This document shows, in pieces, positions 16,302-24,398 of a DNA stretch of 37,728 bases. The notes under the pieces are model-generated. The model was not told where the DNA came from and did no database searches. It was given only the letters and a program-made list of their open reading frames with translations. Each line of letters starts with the position of its first letter. Position 1 is the stretch's first letter. This DNA is from MED-G82 sp964342675 (lineage in GTDB: Bacteria; Pseudomonadota; Gammaproteobacteria; Magnimaribacterales; D2472): positions 1-37,728 of the forward strand of contig CAYFFR010000012.1 of assembly GCA_964342675.1 (NCBI GenBank), in the 5' to 3' direction. Position numbers and translations under genes: made by a program.

Positions 16302-17382
16302 TGGCCCAGTCCAATTGTATTTCTTTGGCCTTATCAACATAGGTTATAATTTGATTTTTAGTCACAGAAAACATATCTAAACTGTTCGCATAGTAATTTT
16401 TATACCATTCTGCTGTTAATTGAATAGTATCCTCAAATCCCATAACTGCATGCCAATTTAATAAAGATCTTGCTTTATCACAGTTTAGCTTTAAAAGGTT
16501 TGATTCATAAGGTTGTTTGTCTTGTTTTTGGACATCCCATTGAACATCTTTCCAAAATTGAGACATAGTGCTAACGACATCTAAAACACTTTGATCTTCA
16601 TTAGTATCAGGCCCAAAGTTGAAAGATTCGCCGCTTAAGGTATTGTCATGATATAAGCCTGTGGCTAATCTTAAATAACCGCTAAGTGGTTCTAAAACGT
16701 GCTGCCAGGGTCTAGTAGATTCAGGGTTCCTTAAAGTCACTTTTTTTGATTTGGACCATGCTCTTATACAATCAGGTATGATCCTATCTTCAGACCAATC
16801 ACCTCCTCCAATAACATTTCCAGCTCTAGCTGATGCAATCCTTATCCCGTTATCTCTAGAAAAAAATGATCTCATATAAGATTGAATAGCAATTTCGGCA
16901 GATCCTTTAGAAGCGGAGTATGGATCTGGTCCTCCTAACCGATCATCTTCTCTATAACCCCATAGCCATTCAACATTGTCATAACATTTATCACTAGTAA
17001 TGATTACTGCACAACATTCATGTGTTAATTGTCTTAACGCCTCTAACACGTTTACTGTACCAATAACATTAGTTGACCAAGTATCAATAGTGCTGTCATA
17101 TGATCTTCTAACTAGAGCTTGTGCGGCTAAATGAAAAACAAAATCAGGTTTTGTTTGAGTAAATATCTTATTTAATTCATCAAAATTTCTAATATCTAAT
17201 CTATTATCACTGATCCCTTGACCTAAATTAGCAACTTCATAATGAGAAATATTACCACTATCAGGCAAGGCAACACCAACTACTTGTGCTCCGATGAACT
17301 TCAACCAAGCTACCAACCAAGATCCTTTAAATCCAGTATGACCAGTAACCAAGACTGTTTTATTCTTAAAAATATTTAACAT
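16294..17382 (-). CDS. rfbG: CDP-glucose 4,6-dehydratase
   Basis: A 362-residue SDR, the usual length for RfbG/DdhB. Motifs: V-T-G-H-T-G-F-K-G-S-W (12-22), the family-specific nucleotide loop; T-S-D-K-C-Y-D-N (129-136), and Y155-x-x-x-K159 in D-P-Y-S-A-S-K. It converts CDP-glucose to CDP-4-keto-6-deoxyglucose in the cytoplasm. The usual next enzyme for 3,6-dideoxyhexoses (RfbH, a [2Fe-2S] PMP dehydratase) is not found, so the pathway here probably ends in a CDP-6-deoxyhexose. It starts 9 bases after the 621-residue protein gene. Confidence 0.95.
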   Translation of the reverse strand: MLNIFKNKTVLVTGHTGFKGSWLVAWLKFIGAQVVGVALPDSGNISHYEVANLGQGISDNRLDIRNFDELNKIFTQTKPDFVFHLAAQALVRRSYDSTIDTWSTNVIGTVNVLEALRQLTHECCAVIITSDKCYDNVEWLWGYREDDRLGGPDPYSASKGSAEIAIQSYMRSFFSRDNGIRIASARAGNVIGGGDWSEDRIIPDCIRAWSKSKKVTLRNPESTRPWQHVLEPLSGYLRLATGLYHDNTLSGESFNFGPDTNEDQSVLDVVSTMSQFWKDVQWDVQKQDKQPYESNLLKLNCDKARSLLNWHAVMGFEDTIQLTAEWYKNYYANSLDMFSVTKNQIITYVDKAKEIQLDWANG

Positions 17383-17391
17383 ACTTTATCT

Positions 17392-19257
17392 TTACTTTAT
17401 TCTTAATAAATCTAACCATCTTGGATAAGATTTATCTAAATTAAATATATTGTTCAATTCTTCTGTGTGAATTATAGATGAAGTATCTCTTTCACTGTTA
17501 ATTTCTTGTAAAAAGTCATCTGAATCATAGATAAATACAGAGTTATCAATATTACGGAGTGGGCTCATATTTAGTTGACCCGGCTCTACATAAACAATAA
17601 CTTTCTTATTCATTAAATATGCTTCTAACGGTGTGGTTGTAACACTGCTAGTAATAATTACATCAGATCCTAATAATAGCTCCTGAATGGATGCATCCGA
17701 CTTTATAAGCCAATTAGGCGGTTTAACCTTATTATCTCCTAATGCTGGGTGTGGTTTATATGTTACTTTAATCTCTTGATTTATGAGCTCTTTAGTAGTA
17801 TTTACAATTTCTAATAATTTTTCAGTATTTAGATTTATATAACAACCAACTATAAGAATTGCTAATTTATCTTTGTCCCTTGTTAATAATTTTTGAGCTG
17901 ATAGCTCCATTAGATGTTCGTATCTTAAAGATTCTACTTGCTCAATCTTATGATTATTAAATCCTTCATTCAATATTTGATGAAACTGAAGCTTTCCATT
18001 TACTGCATAAATAGATGGACATAAATGTTGATTTTGATCGTGTAGAGACTCTAGATATGAATATCTAAGATCCCAGAATCTGATCGATGTATGTAAAAAG
18101 CCTATTGTGAGTTTATGATCAAATAATGTACTAAAATAATTCAAAGGCTTATCCCAGGGAAGATTCTCATGCAAATACACTAATTCATCTTGAGGCCCTA
18201 ATTCATTTAATAATCTCTTCATTAAATAGAAATTTATAATATTGTTTAAAGCTCTATAGGAAGTAAATGTTTGTTTAAACTCAGTAGTAACAGTGCCAAA
18301 ATATGGGTATTTTTGCAAAAAGATAAGGTATGCTTCTTTAGAAGTTCGTCTTATTCTTAACCATGTCCTGAATGCATTAAATATTAATTTAATACTTATG
18401 AATGACTCTAAGAAGACATGATTCTGGTAATTTTCATTATTATTATTTAGGTTATTAATAATATTCCTTAAAGATTTTATGTTCGGTTCATTTCCAACAT
18501 GAATATGTAACCAATTTGAATCAATACCCCTATCATATAAAGCTTTGGGTAAAGCTCCCCAATAATTAGATAAAAATAAATTATTTGATTTAAGCAACGA
18601 ATCATCAAAGTTTGAAAAATAAGATACAAATGTTTTTTTTGCCTTGCTGTTAATAAATGCTTTCTGGCCTAAACCTTTAAAAGCACTCTTTAAAGCAAGG
18701 TATTTCAATAACCACAAGATAGATCTTAAGAAATCTGGGAGAAAAAATCTTGAAATACTGATATGGTTAAGATGGTATTGATAATTCATGCCTCTATGTT
18801 CTAAAGCAATTCCATATTCATCTGCAATCTTCTTTATTCCTTGAAATAAATTTCTATCTTTTGAATACAAAATGATGGAAGTACATCCTCTCTTTGAAAC
18901 CCAATCATCAAAGGCTATCAATTTAATAACATTTACAAAATTTAAAGATTTACTAAAATTCGATAACTCAACAAACTCTGACATCCACCAGTAGCTAAAT
19001 TCATCTTCTATTGTAATGAGATCTCTAAAATGATCATTAAAGACCTTAAACCTTCCTAGATTCTCAGCCCATTCTACAAATTTTCTTTTAATGAATGTAT
19101 CGTTTTCTTCAATGTACTCATTTATAGAAAACATGCCATCATCTGTTCTCTTAGATGAATTCCATAAACAAATTGTTGTTCCCGTCAACGATTTAGAAGC
19201 TCGTCTATCAGTTTGTATGGGTAATTCTTGAGAATCCCAAATTTCACAAGTTGACAT
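17392..19257 (-). CDS. Large putative surface-carbohydrate transferase, possibly TIGR04326 (LIC13510) family
   Basis: A 621-residue cytosolic-looking protein with one moderately hydrophobic stretch (about 170-195). Its layout recalls the Leptospira surface-carbohydrate protein family TIGR04326: an N-terminal half with F-S-Y-W-W-M-S-E (87-94), a central E-N-L-P-W-D-K (364-370), and a GT-B-like C-terminal part with Y-K-P-H-P (500-504) and S-S-V-T-T-T-P-L-E-A-Y (537-547), the last resembling the donor site of CDP-glycerol/polysialyl-type transferases. I infer a glycosyl- or glycerol-phosphate-type transferase; the family name is from memory and moderately sure. Start ATG 19257 is 5 bases after the FkbM gene stop. 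Confidence 0.6.
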   Translation of the reverse strand: MSTCEIWDSQELPIQTDRRASKSLTGTTICLWNSSKRTDDGMFSINEYIEENDTFIKRKFVEWAENLGRFKVFNDHFRDLITIEDEFSYWWMSEFVELSNFSKSLNFVNVIKLIAFDDWVSKRGCTSIILYSKDRNLFQGIKKIADEYGIALEHRGMNYQYHLNHISISRFFLPDFLRSILWLLKYLALKSAFKGLGQKAFINSKAKKTFVSYFSNFDDSLLKSNNLFLSNYWGALPKALYDRGIDSNWLHIHVGNEPNIKSLRNIINNLNNNNENYQNHVFLESFISIKLIFNAFRTWLRIRRTSKEAYLIFLQKYPYFGTVTTEFKQTFTSYRALNNIINFYLMKRLLNELGPQDELVYLHENLPWDKPLNYFSTLFDHKLTIGFLHTSIRFWDLRYSYLESLHDQNQHLCPSIYAVNGKLQFHQILNEGFNNHKIEQVESLRYEHLMELSAQKLLTRDKDKLAILIVGCYINLNTEKLLEIVNTTKELINQEIKVTYKPHPALGDNKVKPPNWLIKSDASIQELLLGSDVIITSSVTTTPLEAYLMNKKVIVYVEPGQLNMSPLRNIDNSVFIYDSDDFLQEINSERDTSSIIHTEELNNIFNLDKSYPRWLDLLRIK

Positions 19258-19262
19258 GCTAA

Positions 19263-20144
19263 TTATTTAGACCAAATCTGATTAAAAACTTTTGAATCTT
19301 CTTTTTTATTATCAACTAGATTCTCGTTGGGCTCAAACTCAGATAAGTGAGTTGATTTTAAATGAAACCCAGCTTTGGTTAGAATCCTCTGCACATTATT
19401 TGCTTGATCTTCAAATCTCTCATTGACCTCTATCAATATGCTTGAAATTTTAGCCAATGTCTCTCTTCCTCCTTTTAATATGATATGTTCTAGGCCGTCA
19501 ACATCAATTTTTATATATTTTGGTGTTGGTAAGCCCATCTTATTGATAAGATCATCAATACTCATTCCATATAATTGTGTTTCAAACACAGAATGTAGTT
19601 CAGCTCCATCCCATCCAAAATTTTCTCCAAATGTAGATAAGGCTCCGCCCCATTTAGTTGAACTTAGGTTTAGGGTATTTGCTTCTGATGATAAAGATAA
19701 GGGAAATGGCATAATGCAAATCTTATGATTTAGTTTATTTGCAAATATATTTCTAGCTAATAACTCAAGATTAAAAACAGATGGTTCAAAAGAATAAACT
19801 TTTAAATTTCTTTTTTTTGCACCATAAATTGAAAAAATTCCAACATTAGCACCAATATCCCAAAATATGCTTTCCTCTTCCATTTGATCAATCCAATCGA
19901 TAGTCTCTGGTTCTTTAGTTCTAAAGGTTTGTGCTCTCCAATCAGAGATATAATTTGGAGCAACAAATTTAATTGGAACATTGTTTATCTCTTCAGTTCT
20001 GATCCTTCTCATTAGAGTTTCAATAATACTGTCTAGAATAAACAGCCTCATTCTATACAAATGACTCTTCATTGAGTTTTGAGGTTTAAAGATAATCAAT
20101 TGCCTATTTAGGCTTTTGATTATTCTTTTTAAAATTTCTCTCAT
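19263..20144 (-). CDS. FkbM-family methyltransferase
   Basis: A 293-residue SAM-dependent methyltransferase. Motif I is W-D-I-G-A-N-V-G (95-102), followed by S-F-E-P-S (118-122) and I-K-I-D-V-D-G-L-E (211-219), the FkbM signature. The first 70 residues are basic and helical and not part of the core domain. It probably O-methylates a sugar hydroxyl or a non-sugar substituent of the repeat unit. It differs clearly from the second FkbM protein in this locus (23637-24398), which has D-T-Q-G in place of D-V-D-G, so the two are not recent duplicates. No Shine-Dalgarno is visible upstream of ATG 20144. Confidence 0.85.
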   Translation of the reverse strand: MREILKRIIKSLNRQLIIFKPQNSMKSHLYRMRLFILDSIIETLMRRIRTEEINNVPIKFVAPNYISDWRAQTFRTKEPETIDWIDQMEEESIFWDIGANVGIFSIYGAKKRNLKVYSFEPSVFNLELLARNIFANKLNHKICIMPFPLSLSSEANTLNLSSTKWGGALSTFGENFGWDGAELHSVFETQLYGMSIDDLINKMGLPTPKYIKIDVDGLEHIILKGGRETLAKISSILIEVNERFEDQANNVQRILTKAGFHLKSTHLSEFEPNENLVDNKKEDSKVFNQIWSK

Positions 20145-20179
20145 GAAAAAAATCTATGCAAATATTCAAGACACTAAGT

Positions 20180-20743
20180 TTATGATACTTCGTAAGTATC
20201 AGTGCCAATAATTGAATCAATAACAGTTGTTATCCAAATCATATGGATGCATTCAACTATATTATATGCGTGGCTATCTACCCAAAAGTTAACTTTCCCC
20301 AGTGATCTAAGTCTATTATCTTTATCCCGTCCTGAGAATGTGATTACATCTAAGCCTAATTCATTTGCTGTATTACCTGCAACAATGGTATTTTCTGACT
20401 CGCCACTTACACTGGTTAAAACAATTAGATCAGACTCTCTGGCATAGATCTTAATTGCTTCAGAAATCCAATTCTCATAACCATAATCATTAGACAAGCA
20501 TGTAATTAAATTCGCTTCATTGAATGTAATAGCTCTAATTTTTGCTTGCTTAGAGAAGTCAACCGCTCCATGAGCAGATATTGATGCGCTAGCACCATTG
20601 CCCGCAAATATAATCTGTGCATCATTTTCTCTGACCTTCTCAGCCAAGACCTTAAATTCCTCTAATTGAGCCTCAAGAACATCACTAACTATTAAATCTT
20701 GATACTTATCAAAGTAGGTCTTATAAAAACTATTTTTAAACAT
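20180..20743 (-). CDS. GmhA-like SIS-domain sugar-phosphate isomerase
   Basis: A 187-residue SIS protein, the size of sedoheptulose-7-phosphate isomerase GmhA (~192). Matching features: A-G-N-G-A-S-A-S (47-54, compare G-N-G-G-S-A in GmhA), S-N-D-Y-G-Y-E (84-90), S-V-S-G-E-S-E-N (111-118) and the E-C-I-H-M-I-W segment (164-170) that supplies the catalytic Glu/His. It probably interconverts a ketose and aldose phosphate. No heptose kinase (HddA/HldE) or GDP-heptose guanylyltransferase is nearby, so a D,D-heptose product is not shown; it may act on another sugar phosphate with the adjacent Gfo/Idh oxidoreductase. Confidence 0.8.
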   Translation of the reverse strand: MFKNSFYKTYFDKYQDLIVSDVLEAQLEEFKVLAEKVRENDAQIIFAGNGASASISAHGAVDFSKQAKIRAITFNEANLITCLSNDYGYENWISEAIKIYARESDLIVLTSVSGESENTIVAGNTANELGLDVITFSGRDKDNRLRSLGKVNFWVDSHAYNIVECIHMIWITTVIDSIIGTDTYEVS

Positions 20744-20760
20744 TTGTGCGAATTGTATAT

Positions 20761-21804
20761 CTATTTCTCTAAAAAATCCTTGATGTCATAGGTTTCTCGC
20801 CATTTTGGGTCAGCAAAATAAATTGCATTAACTAACTTCATTGTCTCTAGTGCATCCTGAGAATTGCCATTCACAATTCTTTTATTGTTAATAATTGAAT
20901 CAATAAAAGTTTTTACCTCTAAATCCCATGAAGGATCATGATTATATTGAATTGTATGCTCTTTGGGGTCTCCTCCATCATTATCAGGATCTGCTTCGAT
21001 AATTGATAAGGTCTCAGCGCCATAGCTTTTAGTCCCTGATAATATACCACCAAGAATTAAAGACCCTCTCTCAAGATTAATTTCTAAATTAAATCTATGC
21101 CTCCATTGAGTTGCAGATGAATGAAGCATGCCAACAATATCATTTTTAGTTTTCATTAAAGCATAAGCATTATCTTCTACATCATGTTTCCAGAAATTAT
21201 TAGAAACAAAGCTATGGACAGAAATAAAATTACCAGCAAATAGCCTCATCAAATCAACCATATGTATTCCTTGATCTAATAAGACGCCTCCTCCAGCAAT
21301 TGAGCGTTTAGTCCTCCAATCAGGTTGGTTGAAGGTAATCAATTTTGATTTCCCATAAGTACCCTTTAAATTAATTACTTTACCCAATTTTTTTGATTGG
21401 ATGATCTTTTGAGCTTCTACAACCGAATCATGGTATCTATGATTAAAACCATACATTAATTTAATCTTTGGTTTAGACTTCTCTATCTTAATAACTTGCT
21501 GAATATCCTCAACGAACCTCCCAGGTGGTTTTTCACAGAATGTGTGTATGCCCAACTTAATAGAAGCAGCTGTAACCTTGGGAGCAATATCATTTGGCAT
21601 GCAAACAAATACTATATCAAGCTCTTCTTTAAGAAGCTGGCTATAATCATGTAAAACTTTTACATTACCTGACAGATCATTCATTTGATCATTGTTCTGA
21701 TCGCATACTGCAATAACTTCTGCATATGGGTTGATATCAATACATGCTTTACGCCTTTTCCCAACGATTCCAAAACCTGCTATGCCTACTTTAAGTTTAT
21801 CCAT
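20761..21804 (-). CDS. Gfo/Idh/MocA-family sugar oxidoreductase
   Basis: A 347-residue two-domain dehydrogenase. The N-terminal Rossmann domain has G-I-A-G-F-G-I-V-G (7-15) and the family hallmark F-C-E-K-P-P-G (89-95) near the nicotinamide site. The C-terminal alpha/beta domain has G-G-V-L-L-D-Q-G-I-H-M-V-D (172-184), with the Asp/His pair (Asp177, His181) typical of catalysis. It oxidises or reduces a sugar or sugar nucleotide; the substrate is unknown. The ATG directly abuts the stop of the preceding transferase gene (0-base spacing), so they are coupled. Its neighbours (SIS isomerase, LIC12162 transferases) suggest they build one unusual residue together. Confidence 0.88.
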   Translation of the reverse strand: MDKLKVGIAGFGIVGKRRKACIDINPYAEVIAVCDQNNDQMNDLSGNVKVLHDYSQLLKEELDIVFVCMPNDIAPKVTAASIKLGIHTFCEKPPGRFVEDIQQVIKIEKSKPKIKLMYGFNHRYHDSVVEAQKIIQSKKLGKVINLKGTYGKSKLITFNQPDWRTKRSIAGGGVLLDQGIHMVDLMRLFAGNFISVHSFVSNNFWKHDVEDNAYALMKTKNDIVGMLHSSATQWRHRFNLEINLERGSLILGGILSGTKSYGAETLSIIEADPDNDGGDPKEHTIQYNHDPSWDLEVKTFIDSIINNKRIVNGNSQDALETMKLVNAIYFADPKWRETYDIKDFLEK

Positions 21805-23631
21805 TTACCCATTACCCATATTACTTAAAAAGATTTTCCAATCTTCAATTGGGTTGCGGGAGATTGTAAGACATATTTCCTGAAAAAGCTCTCTAGCTTC
21901 AACTACATTTTGAGATGTCCACCACACATTAATATCCTGAGCTATATCATTGATGTGCAGAGCGGCGCTCTCTGGATCAGTATGGGCAATCTTAGCATTT
22001 TTCAATACTTCCATTAATGTCTGATATTTAGGATCAATATCCCAATACTCAGGATTAAATATCAAAATAGTTGGGACGCTTGAAAACATACCTTCAGAAA
22101 ATACTGTTTGTGGATATGGAGATATTAATAACTTTGAATTATTCAAAATTGATCGCATGTTTGTATATGGAGAAATAATTTTCTGACCAAACTCTTTCTT
22201 ATATCCATGCTCGAGTCCCCAACTTCCTAAATATTTAGGTTTTACTCTAAAGTCTTTGAGTATTTTAGGTTTAAGTTTAGAAATAAATTCAATGTTACGA
22301 TTATAAACATCTAGAACCAATGGTCCTACAGGTGCAGCAACTGCTCTATAGCCATAACGAACTGACTCAAAGTCAACAAGAGTAATATTATCTGTATTCT
22401 TAAAACCTCTTTTTCTTATAAAGCCAATCTTATTTGGGGGTAGCCTATGATGATTCTTGTGAGTTTCTTGACCCCAACAAATAAACTTATCTGAAATCTT
22501 TTCAGGATGATTCATAAGATTGGAAGTTAAAGGAAAAGCGCCGCCATGCTCTGAAATAATTAATGTTGCATGCTGCTCAACTTGATGCGCGGTCCAAATT
22601 TTGAATAATTCATTATACCAATGAGCATTTGCAGTCAGAATATTTTGTGAATTAGTGATGCCTCTTTGTGCCTGCTCTAAATAAGAGAATCCTTCTAAAT
22701 AAGCTATCGGTATATCTTGCATAATGAATCTGAACAAGAACTTTTCAAAATCATTCTGTGGTTTGACCTTGATATCGGACCATGCAGATCTATCGAAAAG
22801 ACTTGCTTTAGGGTATTGAATATCTGATCTAAAGGCTCCATTAAATAAAGGTAAAGTCTTTAATCTCAATAAAAGTCTAATAGAAAACTTCTTCGGAAAA
22901 TAAGTATGGAAAAAAGTAAATTTTCTTTTATATTTAAATAGATTGAGAGCTTTCTGAATCAAATGATCAAATAAAACTATAGTCTGATACATTAAGTTTT
23001 TGAGTCCTGATTTTTTTTTAGATTGTATGTGATTAATAAGGCCTAGGCCCAAAATAATTTTTTGCCTATCAAGCAAATTAAAAGACAGGTCATTTTGGGG
23101 CACTATGAACTTTAATATCCTTGAAAAAATTAAATGGTTCCATTCATCTGAATCAAGAAATGATCTAAAAATTTCAAAATCTTTAGGAGGAACTTCAAGA
23201 TCAGGTGCAAGAGAAGTATGAAAAGTTTGTTTTAGTTTTTCTGATGATAATCTCATTGCCTCCCATCTTTCCCAAATTACAGGTATATATGTGATGAGCC
23301 AAGGACCTAACAGTATCCTCCAGAACCTATTAGAATATTCTGCAGTATGATATTGATTTAAATGCACTGAAAGGCCAGAAAGGGTGCGCTCTACTAGACT
23401 GTATAAATACTCATAGTCCCTATGAAATTTCTTTCTATTAGACCAATGATAAGGAATCACTTCATATCTAACATCTGCGAATTTGTTATCACTAAGCGTT
23501 TTGCACCATTCACCTGATAGATAAATATTCTCATAAAGTGAATGTTGTGAATCAAGAGGTGTTAATACTAGATAAGGATCTTTCCTCTTTATAGATGCGG
23601 ATGAATTATCCTTTGAGTTGTTTTGTTCCAA
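21805..23631 (-). CDS. LIC12162-family putative transferase, copy A
   Basis: A 608-residue protein of the LIC12162 (TIGR04331) surface-carbohydrate transferase family. N-terminal hallmarks: G-E-W-C (40-43), Y-H-W-S-N-R-K-K (61-68) and G-P-W-L-I-T-Y (109-115). The C-terminal half has T-A-N-A-H-W-Y-N-E-L-F-K (333-344), E-H-G-G-A (361-365), P-V-G-P-L-V-L (434-440) and Y-P-Q-T-V-F-S-E (506-513), the last like the donor site of GT-B transferases. The transferred group is not known. The only usable start is TTG 23631, five bases after the FkbM gene; no ATG or GTG lies near the conserved N-terminus. It is a paralogue of 24391-26154. Confidence 0.8.
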   Translation of the reverse strand: MEQNNSKDNSSASIKRKDPYLVLTPLDSQHSLYENIYLSGEWCKTLSDNKFADVRYEVIPYHWSNRKKFHRDYEYLYSLVERTLSGLSVHLNQYHTAEYSNRFWRILLGPWLITYIPVIWERWEAMRLSSEKLKQTFHTSLAPDLEVPPKDFEIFRSFLDSDEWNHLIFSRILKFIVPQNDLSFNLLDRQKIILGLGLINHIQSKKKSGLKNLMYQTIVLFDHLIQKALNLFKYKRKFTFFHTYFPKKFSIRLLLRLKTLPLFNGAFRSDIQYPKASLFDRSAWSDIKVKPQNDFEKFLFRFIMQDIPIAYLEGFSYLEQAQRGITNSQNILTANAHWYNELFKIWTAHQVEQHATLIISEHGGAFPLTSNLMNHPEKISDKFICWGQETHKNHHRLPPNKIGFIRKRGFKNTDNITLVDFESVRYGYRAVAAPVGPLVLDVYNRNIEFISKLKPKILKDFRVKPKYLGSWGLEHGYKKEFGQKIISPYTNMRSILNNSKLLISPYPQTVFSEGMFSSVPTILIFNPEYWDIDPKYQTLMEVLKNAKIAHTDPESAALHINDIAQDINVWWTSQNVVEARELFQEICLTISRNPIEDWKIFLSNMGNG

Positions 23632-23636
23632 ATCTA

Positions 23637-24398
23637 TTAAATCACTCGTTTATTGACATAAATTACGTCAACCCAATCTGTTCTTCCATTCATGGGATTC
23701 TTAGCAATATGGCTTATATCGTACAGTCTCAAGTCTGCAGGATGTAAGTATCTTTCAATATCAGAAAATGACAAGCTCCTTTCATAATAATCATAAAACA
23801 TTAGCTCAGTGAGCACTATATCGACATTCTTTAAAAAATCTCCAGCTCCTTTTAGAATTTCAGGCTCATAGCCTTGAGTATCAATTTTCATAAGACTGAT
23901 ATGATTATTAAGAGAAACTTTACTAACATAGCTATCTAGTCTCATTAATCTTACTTCTCTAGAATGATTAATTGTTTCTGAATGTTGTTTAATTTTATTT
24001 TTATCATTTTGAATGGTGCTAATGTCTATAGAATCTTTGCTCTTAAGATTAATTTTATTAAATCCTGAAATACCAGAATTTAAATCATGTGTAAAAAACT
24101 CTTTTGCATCAGTATCAGAATCACCTAACGCAAACTTATTAACCACAATAGAGTCATTCTCATGCTCTGACTGTATCGTATGAAGGTCTTCCCAGCATTC
24201 TTTTTGCGGTTCAAAACAATGAATAATAGAGTCAGGCCACCATTTTTTAAACTCTATAAGAGAGCTACCATTATTAGCTCCAATGTCAAATATGATTGGG
24301 TTGTTTTGGTTAATGAGTCTCTTAAGAACCTTTTCTCTATTAAACTGCTTGAGGTATTCAGCTGTACGCTCTTCATTTTTACCAAAGTTTTTAGTCAT
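23637..24398 (-). CDS. FkbM-family methyltransferase (second)
   Basis: A 253-residue SAM-dependent methyltransferase. Motif I reads I-F-D-I-G-A-N-N-G-S-S (36-46), then H-C-F-E-P-Q (60-65) and M-K-I-D-T-Q-G-Y-E-P (170-179), the FkbM signature, plus V-L-T-E-L-M-F near residue 195. It is inserted exactly between two LIC12162 paralogues, overlapping the end of one by 8 bases and 5 bases ahead of the other. This tight nesting suggests it modifies the substrate or product handled by those transferases (inference). The sugar position methylated is unknown. Confidence 0.88.
   Translation of the reverse strand: MTKNFGKNEERTAEYLKQFNREKVLKRLINQNNPIIFDIGANNGSSLIEFKKWWPDSIIHCFEPQKECWEDLHTIQSEHENDSIVVNKFALGDSDTDAKEFFTHDLNSGISGFNKINLKSKDSIDISTIQNDKNKIKQHSETINHSREVRLMRLDSYVSKVSLNNHISLMKIDTQGYEPEILKGAGDFLKNVDIVLTELMFYDYYERSLSFSDIERYLHPADLRLYDISHIAKNPMNGRTDWVDVIYVNKRVI

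Noticed and set aside
19423..19728. Plus-strand 101-codon frame opposite the FkbM gene
   Set aside because: The minus strand here encodes the conserved FkbM core; the plus-strand product has no recognisable features. The 139-codon plus frame at 35303-35722 opposite the ABC transporter is rejected for the same reason.
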